From NCBI RefSeq assembly GCF_041435115.1, contig NZ_CP108046.1:8990001-9054000 (forward strand): DNA of 64,000 nt, in the 5' to 3' direction. This document shows, piece by piece, positions 7,791-16,224 of this stretch. Under the pieces are notes generated by a model that was not told the origin of the DNA, did no database searches, and was given only the letters and a program-made list of their open reading frames with translations. This stretch comes from Streptomyces sp. NBC_00289 (GTDB lineage Bacteria; Actinomycetota; Actinomycetes; Streptomycetales; Streptomycetaceae). The stretch's first letter is position 1. Each line of letters begins with the position of its first letter. The translations under genes and the position numbers were made by a program.

Positions 7791-8492
7791 ATGCGTGAAC
7801 GTGTGGTGGCCGCGTGCGACGGGGCTTCGAAGGGAAACCCGGGACCGGCGGGCTGGGCCTGGGTCGTCGCGGACGAGACGGAGACACCGGCCCGCTGGGA
7901 GGCGGGGCCGCTCGGCAAGGCCACCAACAACGTCGCCGAACTCACCGCGTTGGAGCGCCTGTTGGCGGCCACCGAAGCCGACGTACCGCTCGAGATCCGG
8001 ATGGACTCGCAGTACGCCATGAAGGCCGTCACCACCTGGCTGCCCGGCTGGAAGCGCAACGGCTGGAAGACGTCAGCCGGCAAGCCGGTCGCCAACCAGG
8101 AGCTGGTCGTCCGCATCGACGAGCTGCTCGACGGCCGCTCCGTCGAGTTCCGCTACGTGCCGGCCCACCAGGTCGACGGCGACCCGCTCAACGACTTCGC
8201 CGACCGGGCCGCCAGCCTGGCGGCGATCGTCCAGGAGCCCGCGGGCAGCGCCCTCGGCTCGCCGGAACCGCCGCCGGCACCGGACACCCCGCCGTCCGCC
8301 GCTCCGCGCCGCAGGTCCGGCGGGAGCAAGGCGTCGGGCGGGGCGAAGGCGTCCGGCGGCGCCGCACGGACGATCAAAGCGAAGTTCCCCGGCCGCTGCG
8401 TCTGCGGACGCTCCTACGCGGCCGGGGAACCCATCACCAAGAACGCTCAGGGCTGGGGCCACCCGGAATGCCGTACGGAGGCGTCCGGGTAG
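7791..8492 (+). CDS. rnhA: Ribonuclease HI with C-terminal Cys-rich tail
   Basis: A 233-residue RNase H type 1 protein. The DEDD residues are visible in ACDGAS, NVAELTAL, MDSQYA and NDFADRAA within the first 145 residues, so it should cut the RNA strand of RNA:DNA hybrids. A Pro/Gly/Ser linker of about 50 residues leads to a C-terminal module with CVCGRSYAAGE and GWGHPEC; its three Cys and one His suggest a small zinc site. Two in-frame ATGs exist (7779 and 7791); 7791 begins at the conserved strand MRERVVAACDG. Neighbours do not suggest a specific pathway. Confidence 0.87.
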   Translation: MRERVVAACDGASKGNPGPAGWAWVVADETETPARWEAGPLGKATNNVAELTALERLLAATEADVPLEIRMDSQYAMKAVTTWLPGWKRNGWKTSAGKPVANQELVVRIDELLDGRSVEFRYVPAHQVDGDPLNDFADRAASLAAIVQEPAGSALGSPEPPPAPDTPPSAAPRRRSGGSKASGGAKASGGAARTIKAKFPGRCVCGRSYAAGEPITKNAQGWGHPECRTEASG

Positions 8493-8508
8493 CGCGCCCA
8501 CGGGGCGG

Positions 8509-8961
8509 TCAGACGACCGCGCCGCGCCAGCCGCCGGTCTCCCGGCCGCGGTGCTCGATGAACTTCTTGAAGCGCTCCAGGTCACCCTTGGTCTGCCGCT
8601 TCACGAACCCGAGCTTGTCGCCCACCTTCTCGGTGAGGCTCTCCGGCACGAACTCCATCTGCAGCATCACCTTGGTGTGGTCCGCGTCAAGGCGGTGGAA
8701 GGTGACGACGCCCGCCTGCTTGGCCTCGCCGGAAACCGTCGTCCAGGCGACCCGCTCGTCCGGGATCTGCTCGGTGATCTCGGCGTCGAACTCCTTCTGC
8801 ACCCCGTCCACCTTGGTGACCCAGTGGGTGAGCGTGTCGGAGCGCTGCTCGATGCGTTCCACGCCGCTCATGAACTCAGGGAACGTCTCGAACTGGGTCC
8901 ACTGGTTGTAGGCGGTGTGCACGGGGACGCCGACCTCGATGGATTCCTCGACCTGCGACAC
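8509..8961 (-). CDS. SRPBCC (polyketide cyclase/START-like) protein
   Basis: A 150-residue START/Bet v1-fold protein beginning VSQVEESIEVGVPVHTAYNQW, with FPEFMSGVERIEQ following, the pattern of cyclase/dehydrase-like stress proteins of actinobacteria. It should have a hydrophobic ligand pocket; the ligand is unknown. The GTG at 8961 is preceded by AAGGAG. A sigma-B-type promoter (GTTT-N14-GGGTAC) lies 46-69 bp upstream, which points to general-stress control. There is no polyketide synthase nearby, so an aromatic-polyketide role is unlikely. Confidence 0.8.
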   Translation of the reverse strand: MSQVEESIEVGVPVHTAYNQWTQFETFPEFMSGVERIEQRSDTLTHWVTKVDGVQKEFDAEITEQIPDERVAWTTVSGEAKQAGVVTFHRLDADHTKVMLQMEFVPESLTEKVGDKLGFVKRQTKGDLERFKKFIEHRGRETGGWRGAVV

Positions 8962-9006
8962 GCGTGATTCACTCCTTCGTCTGCTCGGCGGTTGTGTCCG
9001 GCGCGG

Positions 9007-9030
9007 GTACCCATGACCTGTTGGTCAAAC
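9007..9030 (-). promoter_or_regulatory. Sigma-B-type promoter of the SRPBCC gene
   Basis: On the minus strand: GTTT, 14 bases, GGGTAC, a full match to the Streptomyces sigma-B consensus. The predicted start near 8998 leaves a leader of about 37 nt before the GTG at 8961. Confidence 0.65.
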
Positions 9031-9045
9031 CGCCCCGCCCGGCCG

Positions 9046-9870
9046 TCAGTCGGTGTCGAAGGTGTAGTGGGTGGTGTGGTCGAGCAGGTCGGACGGGCGG
9101 ACGTCGTTCCACGGCTTCATCGTGTCGTCGAGATCCACCACGTCGGGTGTGCCGCCGACCGGGACGTAGCCGGTGCCGGGGTGACGCCGCTGCCACTGGG
9201 CCCAGAGCTTGTCGATGTACGCGTGGTGCAGCCAGAACACCGGGTCGTTGGGGGAGACGCCGGTGGCCATCTGCCCGCCGACCCAGACATGCACCCGGTT
9301 GTGCAGGTTGACTCCGCGCCAGCCCTCGAGATGGTTGCGGAAACCGTCCGACCCGCTGTTCCAGGGCGCCATGTCGTACGTCGGTATGGACAGGACCGAC
9401 TCGACCTCGGAGCGGGTCGGCAACTCGCGCACGCCGCTGCCCAGCGAGCGCCGCAGATACGTACGGCCGTCCACCCGCACGGTGAGCGGCCACTCGCCGG
9501 CGGACGCGGCGAACGGCCCGTCCATCACCCGGCCGTCCAGGCTGCGCCCGCTCCCGCCGAGGAAGTCGGGCGCCCACAGCGAGGAGCGTGGCGAGCGGTC
9601 GGCGCTCCAGTCCCAGTACGGCAGGGCCACCGAGGCGTCCACCGACTGCAGGGCACGCTCGAAGTCGAGGAGGAATCTGCGGTGCCAGGGCAGGAAGGAG
9701 GGCGAACGGTGGCCGGTGCGCTCGCCGTTGTCGGTGTCGCCGACGATGAAGGCGTTGTGGGTGGTGACGAAGGCGTCGTAGCGGCCACTGCGCTTGAGCT
9801 GCAGGACGGCGCCGACGAAGCGCCGCTTCTCGTCGGCGGTCAGGCTCGCCTGGTTCTTGCGGACGGTCAT
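9046..9870 (-). CDS. melC2: Tyrosinase MelC2
   Basis: A 274-residue type-3 copper monophenol monooxygenase. CuA ligands are His38, His54 and His63 (TTHN, RTGH, LPWHRRF); CuB ligands are His190, His194 and His216 (NLHNRVH and WLHH), at the positions known for Streptomyces MelC2. It oxidises tyrosine to DOPA and dopaquinone, giving melanin. It lacks its own signal peptide and is exported bound to MelC1, whose gene lies 107 bp upstream on the same strand. The start VTVRKNQASL agrees with mature MelC2. Confidence 0.95.
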   Translation of the reverse strand: MTVRKNQASLTADEKRRFVGAVLQLKRSGRYDAFVTTHNAFIVGDTDNGERTGHRSPSFLPWHRRFLLDFERALQSVDASVALPYWDWSADRSPRSSLWAPDFLGGSGRSLDGRVMDGPFAASAGEWPLTVRVDGRTYLRRSLGSGVRELPTRSEVESVLSIPTYDMAPWNSGSDGFRNHLEGWRGVNLHNRVHVWVGGQMATGVSPNDPVFWLHHAYIDKLWAQWQRRHPGTGYVPVGGTPDVVDLDDTMKPWNDVRPSDLLDHTTHYTFDTD

Positions 9871-9977
9871 GTGCGGAGTGCTCCCAAGGTGCGGGCGTGA
9901 ATGGGCGGTTGGCGAAGGGCCGGTGGTGAAGGACCGGCCGGCGATCGGTCGGGCGGTGTCGGGTGCGACGGCTCGGA

Positions 9978-10379
9978 TCAGCCGGCGGAGAACGGGAGGA
10001 GCGCGGCGCCCTGCAGTTCGTCGACCGCGGCGCGGGCGGCGGCGCGGGGCGTGGGCACCGGGTCGTAGTGGCTGACGACGCTGATCCAGCTGCCGTCGGC
10101 GTTGCGCATCATGTGCAGCTCCACCCCGTCGACGAACACGGCGTAGCCGCCCCCGTGATGGTGACCGCCGCCGGCGGCGGCGCGGCCCTGTATGCGGCGG
10201 CCCCGGTACACCTCGTCGAAGACATCGGGGGAGCCGTGCTCGTGAGCGGCGGAGGCGGCGGACGCGGTGGAGGCGGCGGAGGTGGCGGACGCGGCGCGGG
10301 CGGTGGCCGCCGGGATGCCGGCCGTGGCGGCGAGGGCGGCCGTCGCGGTGAGTGCGCGGCGCCTGCTGAGTTCGGACAT
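9978..10379 (-). CDS. melC1: MelC1 tyrosinase copper chaperone / co-factor
   Basis: A 133-residue exported chaperone. The N-terminus [16 protein letters not shown] with a following Ala-rich stretch is a twin-arginine-type signal. The mature part has [14 protein letters not shown], a GGGHHHGGG copper-binding run, and [11 protein letters not shown], which in Streptomyces MelC1 binds in the tyrosinase active site and delivers copper. It is first in the operon with melC2. The ATG at 10379 follows GGAG (complement of 10387-10390); the frame is open upstream to 10661 without conserved sequence. The Ala/Ser/Thr-rich segment after the signal is longer than I recall for the best-known MelC1. Confidence 0.93.
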   Translation of the reverse strand: MSELSRRRALTATAALAATAGIPAATARAASATSAASTASAASAAHEHGSPDVFDEVYRGRRIQGRAAAGGGHHHGGGYAVFVDGVELHMMRNADGSWISVVSHYDPVPTPRAAARAAVDELQGAALLPFSAG

Positions 10380-10718
10380 GTGGATCTCCGGAGTTCGTTC
10401 GGTTGACGACTCCGTATGCCTATCCGACCGGTCGAGAGCGGGAGGAATCGCCCGCGAGTGGTTGGCTGCGATCACGACAATTACCCAGATGTCGTGCAGA
10501 GTTGAACGAAGTTGATCTTGCTGTGCGGGGGACCCGTGTGCCCCGGAGGAGGGAATTTCTCCCGCCGAAGGCGGCGTTTCCGATGATCTTTCGCGAGCGG
10601 ACGCCCTGCGAGTGGCCTGCCTCACGCGGTGAAAGTGGCGCGAATGCGAAGGACCGGCCACTCCCGTTCCGCCTGCTACTCTGCGCTGTCAATTGACCGC
10701 ACTGGGTAACTTCTAGGG
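10380..10718. other. Divergent region between melC1 and the FAD monooxygenase
   Basis: About 340 bp with no supported gene. It contains an inverted repeat at 10473-10496 upstream of melC1, and at the right end a -10-like TAACTT (10707-10712) close to the monooxygenase GTG. An open plus-strand frame at 10403-10696 has no domain and no RBS. Confidence 0.5.
10473..10496. promoter_or_regulatory. Inverted repeat upstream of melC1
   Basis: CACGACA (10473-10479) and TGTCGTG (10490-10496) form a perfect 7-bp inverted repeat with a 10-bp spacer, about 95 bp before melC1. It is a candidate operator for the tyrosinase operon. It does not match a copper-repressor (CsoR) site that I know. Confidence 0.3.
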
Positions 10719-11936
10719 GTGTGCGTGAAGGTCGCCTGCGTCGGCGGCGGGCCCGCCGGCCTGTATCTCTCGATCCTGCTGAAACGGCAGGACCCGTCCC
10801 ATGACATCACCGTCTACGAGCGTGACCCGGAGGGCTCGACCTACGGGTGGGGCGTGACCTACTGGCGCGGACTGCTCGACAAACTGCACGAGCACGACCC
10901 CGAGTCGGCCGCCGCCCTCGACGAGCACTCGGTCCGCTGGAACGAGGGCGTCGCCCGGGTCGGGGACGTGGAGACGCGGCACGGCGGCGACGAGGGCTTC
11001 GGCATCGGCCGGCACCGCCTGCTGGAGATTCTGGCCGGCCGGGCACGCTCGCTCGGCGTACGGCTCGAGTTCGAGCACGAGATCACGGACCGGAACCTGC
11101 CCGAGGCCGACCTGGTCGTCGCGGGCGACGGCGTTCACAGCACGCTGCGCACCCGCCACGCGGACCACTTCGGTACGGAGGTCCGGGCCGGCCGCAACCA
11201 GTACATCTGGCTCGGCACCAGCAAGGTCTTCAACTCCTTCACCTTCGCCTTCGTGGAAACCGACCACGGCTGGATCTGGTGCTACGGCTACGGCTTCAGC
11301 GCCGAACGCAGCACCTGCGTCGTCGAGTGCGCCCCCGAGACCTGGACCGGGCTCGGGCTCGACGTCGCGAACGAGGCCGACGGACTGGCCCTGCTGGAGA
11401 AGCTCTTCACCGACGTGCTGGACGGCCACCCCCTCATCGGCCGGTCCTCCGGCGACGGCAGCGCGCAGTGGCTGAACTTCCGCACCCTCACCAACCGCAC
11501 CTGGCATCGCGGCAACCTTGTGCTGATGGGCGACGCCGCCCACACCACGCACTACTCGATCGGCGCCGGCACCACCCTCGCCCTGGAGGACGCCGTCGCC
11601 CTGGCCGGTGCGCTGAGCCGACCCGTGGAGCTTGCCCAGGCCCTCACCGCGTACGAGCAGGAACGCAGGTCGGCCCTGCTGTCCATCCAGAGCGCGGCCC
11701 GCTACAGCGCCCAGTGGTACGAGAGCCTGCCCCGCTACATCCATCTGCCGCCGGAGCAGATGTTCGCCCTGCTCGGTCAGCGGCACTCGCCCCTGCTCCC
11801 GCACGTCCCGCCGCGGCTCTACTACCGGATCGACCGGGCCGCGGGGCAGTTGGAGGTGCTGCGCCGGTTCAAGCGCTGGCTGGGGCCGAGGGTCGCCCGG
11901 ACCGTGCACGCCCGGGCACTCGCCTCCCGCAAGTAG
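10719..11936 (+). CDS. FAD-dependent aromatic monooxygenase, group A type
   Basis: A 405-residue flavoprotein hydroxylase. The Rossmann GxGxxG is CVGGGPAGLYLSILL at the start, a DG-type motif appears in LVVAGDGVHSTLR, and the second FAD motif is LVLMGDAAHTTHYSIGAG near residue 275. The closest family I recognise is the N-terminal monooxygenase part of salicylyl-CoA 5-hydroxylase / 2-aminobenzoyl-CoA monooxygenase, here without the reductase fusion. The GTG at 10719 lies 6 nt after TAACTT, so the mRNA may be leaderless; the in-frame GTG at 10725 is an alternative. A hairpin with a T-run follows at 11960-12010. Confidence 0.82.
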   Translation: MCVKVACVGGGPAGLYLSILLKRQDPSHDITVYERDPEGSTYGWGVTYWRGLLDKLHEHDPESAAALDEHSVRWNEGVARVGDVETRHGGDEGFGIGRHRLLEILAGRARSLGVRLEFEHEITDRNLPEADLVVAGDGVHSTLRTRHADHFGTEVRAGRNQYIWLGTSKVFNSFTFAFVETDHGWIWCYGYGFSAERSTCVVECAPETWTGLGLDVANEADGLALLEKLFTDVLDGHPLIGRSSGDGSAQWLNFRTLTNRTWHRGNLVLMGDAAHTTHYSIGAGTTLALEDAVALAGALSRPVELAQALTAYEQERRSALLSIQSAARYSAQWYESLPRYIHLPPEQMFALLGQRHSPLLPHVPPRLYYRIDRAAGQLEVLRRFKRWLGPRVARTVHARALASRK

Positions 11937-11957
11937 CGCGGTCGTTTCCGCCGCGTA

Positions 11958-12002
11958 TTGGGTGAATGGCGATTCACCGATAAGGTGAATCGCCATTCAC
12001 CC
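11958..12002 (+). promoter_or_regulatory. Promoter with tandem TetR operators; also terminator hairpin
   Basis: Two palindromes of the form GGTGAAT-N4-ATTCACC lie at 11961-11978 and 11984-12001, centres 23 bp apart. A promoter TTGGGT (11958-11963), 17 bp, TAAGGT (11981-11986) is embedded in them, so a bound regulator would cover both promoter elements. The two palindromes are also reverse complements of each other, making one 19-bp perfect stem with a 5-nt loop (11960-12002) followed by seven Ts: a strong terminator for transcripts arriving from the monooxygenase gene. Confidence 0.8.
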
Positions 12003-12029
12003 GATTTTTTTCTCTGCGCCGGAGTGTCG

Positions 12030-13511
12030 ATGGACCAGCCAGCCGCGATACCCGTCCTGACCGGTGCGAGCCCGCGCAAGCGGCTCACCGTGCCGGTCCT
12101 GGCCTTCGGCGGCATCCTCATGGCCGTCAACCAGACCGTCGTGGTGCCGCTGCTCCCGGACCTGCCGAGGCTCACCGGCGCCTCTGCCGGCGCCGTCTCG
12201 TGGACGGTCACGGCGACGCTGCTGTCCGGGGCCGTCCTGACCCCGGTCCTCGGGCGGGCCGGTGACATGTACGGCAAACGCCGGGTGCTGCTCGCGGCGC
12301 TCGCGCTGATGGTCGTCGGCTCGGTGATGTGCGCCCTGTCCTCCGACATCCGCGTGCTCATCGCGGCCCGCGCGCTCTCGGGCGCCGCCTCCGCCGTGGT
12401 ACCGCTGTCCATCAGCATCCTGCGGGACGAACTCCCGCCGGAGCGCCGGGGCAGCGCGGTGGCGCTGATGAGCTCGACGGTCGGCATCGGCGCCGCGCTG
12501 GGGCTGCCGCTGGCGGCGTTGATCGTGCAGTACGCCGACTGGCACACCATGTTCTGGGTGACCGCCGGACTCGGCGCCCTGGGTGTGACGTCGGTGTGGT
12601 GGGCGGTGCGGGAGTCCCCCGTGCGCGAGCCGGGCCGCTTCGACGTGCCGGGCGCCCTCGGCCTGGCGGCCGGCCTGGTGTGCCTGCTGCTCGGTGTGTC
12701 CCAGGGCGGGCTGTGGGGGTGGACCAGTCCGAGGGTCCTCGCCCTGTTCCTCGGCTGCGTGGTGACGCTGGGCCTGTGGTGGTGGCACCAGTTGCGGACC
12801 GAACGCCCGCTGGTGGATCTACGGCTGGTCTCGCGTCCCAGCGTCGGACTGTCCCATGTCGCCGCGCTGCTGACCGGGTTCGCCTTCTACGCCAACTCGC
12901 TGGTCACGGCGCAGCTGGTGCAGGCGCCCGAGGCCACCGGATACGGGCTCGGGCTGTCGATCGTCGCCACCGGCCTGGTGCTGCTGCCGGGTGGCCTGAT
13001 CATGCTCCTGTTCTCGCCGGTCTCGGCCCGTATGTCGGCCTCCCGCGGTCCCCGCGTCACCCTGGCCACCGGGGCGCTGGTCATCGGACTCGGCTACGTG
13101 GTGCGCATCGTGGACAGCCGCGACCTCTGGATGATCATCCTGGGGGCCGCGGTCGTGGGCACCGGCACCACCCTGGCGTACTCGGCGCTGCCCACCCTGA
13201 TCCTGCACGCCGTCCCGGCCGGGCAGACCGCCTCCGCCAACGGTGTCAACGTCCTGATGCGCACGATCGGCCAGGCCACCTCGAGCGCGGTCGTCGCCGC
13301 GGTACTGGTCCACCACACCAGCCTGCTCGGCGACACACTCGTGCCCACCCTCCACGGCTACCTGCTGGCCTTCGGCATCGCCGGCGCGGTCGCCCTGCTG
13401 GCGTCCGCCACGGCACTGACGATCCCCGGCGACCGCCCCTCGCCCGGCGGCACCCGGCGGGCCGGTGGCCGCACCCGGGGTGCCCGGGACGAGGCGTTGG
13501 AGGGAGCATGA
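12030..13511 (+). CDS. MFS drug exporter, DHA2 (14-TMS) type
   Basis: A 493-residue major-facilitator permease. The N-terminal helices include NQTVVVPLLPDLPRLTG, followed by GRAGDMYGKRRVLL (the loop 2-3 motif A) and LSGAASAVVPLSISILRDELPPERRG. The length and hydrophobicity fit 14 transmembrane helices, as in EmrB/QacA-type proton-driven exporters. The ATG at 12030 follows GGAG at 12021; the open frame runs upstream through the operator and is not coding there. It overlaps the TetR gene by ATGA, so exporter and regulator are co-transcribed, a standard substrate-induced efflux module. Confidence 0.9.
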   Translation: MDQPAAIPVLTGASPRKRLTVPVLAFGGILMAVNQTVVVPLLPDLPRLTGASAGAVSWTVTATLLSGAVLTPVLGRAGDMYGKRRVLLAALALMVVGSVMCALSSDIRVLIAARALSGAASAVVPLSISILRDELPPERRGSAVALMSSTVGIGAALGLPLAALIVQYADWHTMFWVTAGLGALGVTSVWWAVRESPVREPGRFDVPGALGLAAGLVCLLLGVSQGGLWGWTSPRVLALFLGCVVTLGLWWWHQLRTERPLVDLRLVSRPSVGLSHVAALLTGFAFYANSLVTAQLVQAPEATGYGLGLSIVATGLVLLPGGLIMLLFSPVSARMSASRGPRVTLATGALVIGLGYVVRIVDSRDLWMIILGAAVVGTGTTLAYSALPTLILHAVPAGQTASANGVNVLMRTIGQATSSAVVAAVLVHHTSLLGDTLVPTLHGYLLAFGIAGAVALLASATALTIPGDRPSPGGTRRAGGRTRGARDEALEGA

Positions 13512-14128
13512 GTGCCGTGAGCTCCCGACCCACCGCGCCCGCGACCGCAACCTCCTCCGAGTCCGCCGGGGCGTCCGCGTCCGCACGCCGGGACGCCGAG
13601 GCGACCAAGGCGGCCATCCAGAAGGCGGCCCGCTACTTCCTGGCCCGGCACGCCCACACCGACGTCACGCTCAAGGCGATCGCCGAACGCGCCGGGGTGA
13701 GCCCGCCGCTGATCCTGAAGTACTTCGGCAACAAGGACGCCCTCCTCGCCCGCGTCATGTCCTTCGACACGGACGCGGACGCCCTGCTGGAGGCGCCCCT
13801 CGGCGAACTCGGCCGGCACATGGTCCGGCACGTGCTGGTCAGCCAGCGCGAGCGCGGCGCCGACCCGCTGCTGCGGATCGCCTTCGCCCCGCTGCACGGC
13901 GAGCATGGCGACATCCTGCGGGTCAACTTCCGCGCCCAGGTGGTCGACCGCCTCGCCCGGCGCCTCACCGGTCCCGACGCGGGTCTGCGGGCCGAACTCG
14001 CCGTCGCGATGCTGGTCGGCCTGGGCGTGATGTACGGGGTGGCACGCGGCGTGCATGTGCGCGAGGGTGCGATCGACGACATGGTGGACCGGTACGCGCC
14101 CGGCGTGCAGGCACACCTGACGCCCTGA
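13508..14128 (+). CDS. TetR-family regulator of the adjacent exporter
   Basis: A 206-residue TetR-family protein. After a 25-residue Ser/Ala-rich tail, the HTH domain (about residues 28-75) contains ATKAAIQKAARYFLARHAH and the recognition helix VSPPLILKYFGNKDALL. The ligand-binding part is all-helical. Its start ATG overlaps the MFS stop (ATGA) and follows AGGGAG. Overlap with the exporter and the tandem palindrome at the operon promoter argue that it represses its own operon; the ligand is probably an exported toxic compound, not identifiable here. Confidence 0.88.
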   Translation: MSAVSSRPTAPATATSSESAGASASARRDAEATKAAIQKAARYFLARHAHTDVTLKAIAERAGVSPPLILKYFGNKDALLARVMSFDTDADALLEAPLGELGRHMVRHVLVSQRERGADPLLRIAFAPLHGEHGDILRVNFRAQVVDRLARRLTGPDAGLRAELAVAMLVGLGVMYGVARGVHVREGAIDDMVDRYAPGVQAHLTP

Positions 14129-14190
14129 GCTGCGGTCCTCGCGCCGTCCCTCGGTCCGCGCCCGGCGGAGCCGGATGACAGACTGACGCC

Positions 14191-15174
14191 ATGGACGAGC
14201 GCACTTTCGGTAGGTCCCAGCAGCACGCATCCGTCGTCGGCCTCGGCACCTGGCAGCTGGGGGCCGACTGGGGAGACGTCGACGACAAGGAAGCCCTGTC
14301 GGTGCTGGAGGCGGCGGCCGAGTCGGGGGTGACCTTCTTCGACACGGCCGACGTGTACGGCGACGGGCGCAGCGAGCAGACCATCGCCGCGTTCCTGAGC
14401 GGCCGGCCCGACCTGCATGTGCTGGTCGCCTCGAAGATGGGCCGCCGGGTCGACCAGATCCCGGAGAACTACGTACTGGACAACTTCCGCGCCTGGAACG
14501 ACCGGTCCCGGCGCAACCTCGGCGTCGACCGCATCGACCTGGTGCAGTTGCACTGCCCGCCGACGCCCGTGTACGCCACGGACGAGGTGTTCGACGCCCT
14601 CGACACCCTGGTCGAGGAGGAGCGCATCGCCGCCTACGGCGTCAGTGTCGAGACCTCCGCCCAGGCACTGACCGCGATCGCCCGGCCGAACGTGGCGAGC
14701 GTGCAGATCATCCTCAACCCGTTCCGCATGAAGCCGCTGCGGGAGGTGCTGCCCGCCGCCCGGGAGGCCGGCGTCGGGATCATCGCCCGGGTGCCGCTGG
14801 CCTCGGGCCTGCTGTCGGGCAAGTACACCAAGGACACGGTGTTCGCCGCGAACGACCACCGCACGTACAACCGGCACGGCGAGTCCTTCGACCAGGGCGA
14901 GACCTTCTCCGGCGTCGACTTCGCGACGGGCGTCGAGGCGGCCGCCGAGTTCGCGGCGCTCGCCCCCGAGGGGTACACCCCCGCCCAGCTCGCGCTGCGC
15001 TGGGTGGTCCAGCAGCCCGGCGTCACCACCGTGATTCCGGGGGCCCGCTCACCGGAGCAGGCCCGCGCCAACGCGGCGGCCGCCAAGCTGCCGGAGCTGT
15101 CGCAGGACACGCTCGACGCGATCCGTGACCTCTACGACCGGCGGATCAAGGAGCAGGTGGAGAACCGCTGGTAG
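14191..15174 (+). CDS. Aldo/keto reductase
   Basis: A 327-residue NADPH-dependent TIM-barrel oxidoreductase. The AKR signature residues are visible: Asp in FDTADVYG, Tyr in the same motif, Lys in VASKMGRR and His in LVQLHCPP. The C-terminal phosphate-binding segment is TTVIPGARSPEQARANA. It is close to the general-stress / YhdN-like AKR subgroup with ARVPLASGLLSGKYT. Substrate is unknown. It starts 62 bp after tetR and could be read through from that operon, but there is no overlap. Confidence 0.88.
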   Translation: MDERTFGRSQQHASVVGLGTWQLGADWGDVDDKEALSVLEAAAESGVTFFDTADVYGDGRSEQTIAAFLSGRPDLHVLVASKMGRRVDQIPENYVLDNFRAWNDRSRRNLGVDRIDLVQLHCPPTPVYATDEVFDALDTLVEEERIAAYGVSVETSAQALTAIARPNVASVQIILNPFRMKPLREVLPAAREAGVGIIARVPLASGLLSGKYTKDTVFAANDHRTYNRHGESFDQGETFSGVDFATGVEAAAEFAALAPEGYTPAQLALRWVVQQPGVTTVIPGARSPEQARANAAAAKLPELSQDTLDAIRDLYDRRIKEQVENRW

Positions 15175-15189
15175 TCCCGCGCCGCTCGC

Positions 15190-15543
15190 TCACGGCTCCA
15201 GGAGCAGTTCGCGTTCCTGCTCCTGGTCGCCGGAGGCGGCTCCCTGGTCCCGCGTCGTGAAGGTGCGGGAGAGGGTGGCGCTCGCCTTCTCGACGGCCTC
15301 CGGCGTGCCCTGCACGGTGACGGTCACCGGCGCGGACAGCCGAGCCGCGTCTGCCGAGGCGCCGTCGGAGGGCCGGTCGGCGGCCTCGTGTTCGAACGTG
15401 GCCGTGTGGACCGTGGCGCCGTCGTCGCCGGGCCGCTCGTCCGCGGCTCCGAAGGTGGGCTCCAAGGCCTGGACGACCGCGCGTGCGTCGGCGGCGCTGC
15501 CGCCGCTGAGGGTGACTGTGAGCTCGGTGCCGGACATGGTCAA
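15190..15543 (-). CDS. Small hypothetical protein
   Basis: A 115-117-residue acidic protein without a domain I recognise. The core GTELTVTLSGGSAADARAVVQALEPTFGA and the later APVTVTVQGTPEAVEKASATL look like two short alpha/beta units, perhaps an ACT- or KH-like ferredoxin fold. Two starts compete: TTG at 15543 has an ideal spacing of 5 bp to GGAGGAG, while ATG at 15537 (MSGTEL) has 11 bp. The longer TTG version is listed. It converges on the aldo/keto reductase. Homologues are probably limited to Streptomyces. Confidence 0.6.
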   Translation of the reverse strand: MTMSGTELTVTLSGGSAADARAVVQALEPTFGAADERPGDDGATVHTATFEHEAADRPSDGASADAARLSAPVTVTVQGTPEAVEKASATLSRTFTTRDQGAASGDQEQERELLLEP

Positions 15544-15565
15544 CGGGACTCCTCCGTGATCGGCG

Positions 15566-15603
15566 ACGGGCCCGGCACCCCGCGGTCGGGGCGCCGGGCC
15601 CGT
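15566..15603. terminator. Long hairpin terminator
   Basis: ACGGGCCCGGC (15566-15576) pairs perfectly with GCCGGGCCCGT (15593-15603), and an inner CCCC/GGGG extends the stem. It lies just downstream of the Ala-rich gene ending at 15657 and should end that transcript. Confidence 0.7.
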
Positions 15604-15656
15604 GGGACATGGCCTTCGTGTAACCGTCCGGTGATCGCTGAAACGGCGGCAGGTCC

Positions 15657-16082
15657 TCAGAACCGTCCGCCCGTGAGCCGGGTGACGGGTCCGTGCGTGT
15701 GCCGCTCGGTACGGCGGCCCACCGCGAAGGACGCGGCGCTCAGCACGGTCAGACCCGCTCCGACGCCGGCGGCGACGAGCTTGCGGTGCGCCAGCACCGT
15801 CCAGGCCGTCTTCGCGCCGGCCGCCACCTGGCCCGAGGCCGAGACGATCGCCTGGCGACCGACCTCGACGCCCTTGACGGCGCTGGTCGCCGCCCTGCTC
15901 GCCGCATCGGCGGTGCGCTCCGCGCCCGCCTTCGCGGTCGACACGGCGTCATCCGTCTTGTTCGCGACCGTCCGTGCCGCCCGCGAGGCCGGAGCCGTCG
16001 CCTTGTCAGCCGTCCGCTCCGCCTTGGCCGCCACCCGGGAGGTCGTCGCCTTCTCGTTCGTTTCCTTCTCCGTTTCCTTCAT
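15657..16082 (-). CDS. Ala/Lys/Thr-rich small protein with C-terminal hydrophobic segment
   Basis: A 141-residue protein of unknown function. The first 90 residues are a charged, Ala-rich helical stretch with many AERTADKA/AKAGAERTADAA-type units, resembling amphipathic coiled-coil or LEA/apolipoprotein-like helices. A hydrophobic segment LVAAGVGAGLTVLSAASFAVG follows near residue 105-125 and may be a membrane anchor. The ATG at 16082 has no good RBS, so the start is uncertain. It is divergent from the DUF6328 membrane gene; no function can be assigned. Confidence 0.55.
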   Translation of the reverse strand: MKETEKETNEKATTSRVAAKAERTADKATAPASRAARTVANKTDDAVSTAKAGAERTADAASRAATSAVKGVEVGRQAIVSASGQVAAGAKTAWTVLAHRKLVAAGVGAGLTVLSAASFAVGRRTERHTHGPVTRLTGGRF

Positions 16083-16224
16083 GGGAACCGCATTGCCGTT
16101 CGACCCGACGGCAAACACGTTCTGACACCCGGGCCGGTACGCGGAGACGAGCGGGCAAAGGACGCGCAAAACTGGGCACACGGGTGGCAGAGAAGCACGG
16201 GAACTGATCACCGCGGGAGGAACC

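Noticed and set aside
9046-10379. A melanin or larger biosynthetic gene cluster around melC1-melC2
   Set aside because: Only the two tyrosinase genes are present. Neighbours are general metabolic or transport genes with their own promoters.
10420-10692. Minus-strand 90-codon frame upstream of melC1
   Set aside because: It has no RBS, domain or codon pattern of neighbouring genes, and the region holds promoter elements.
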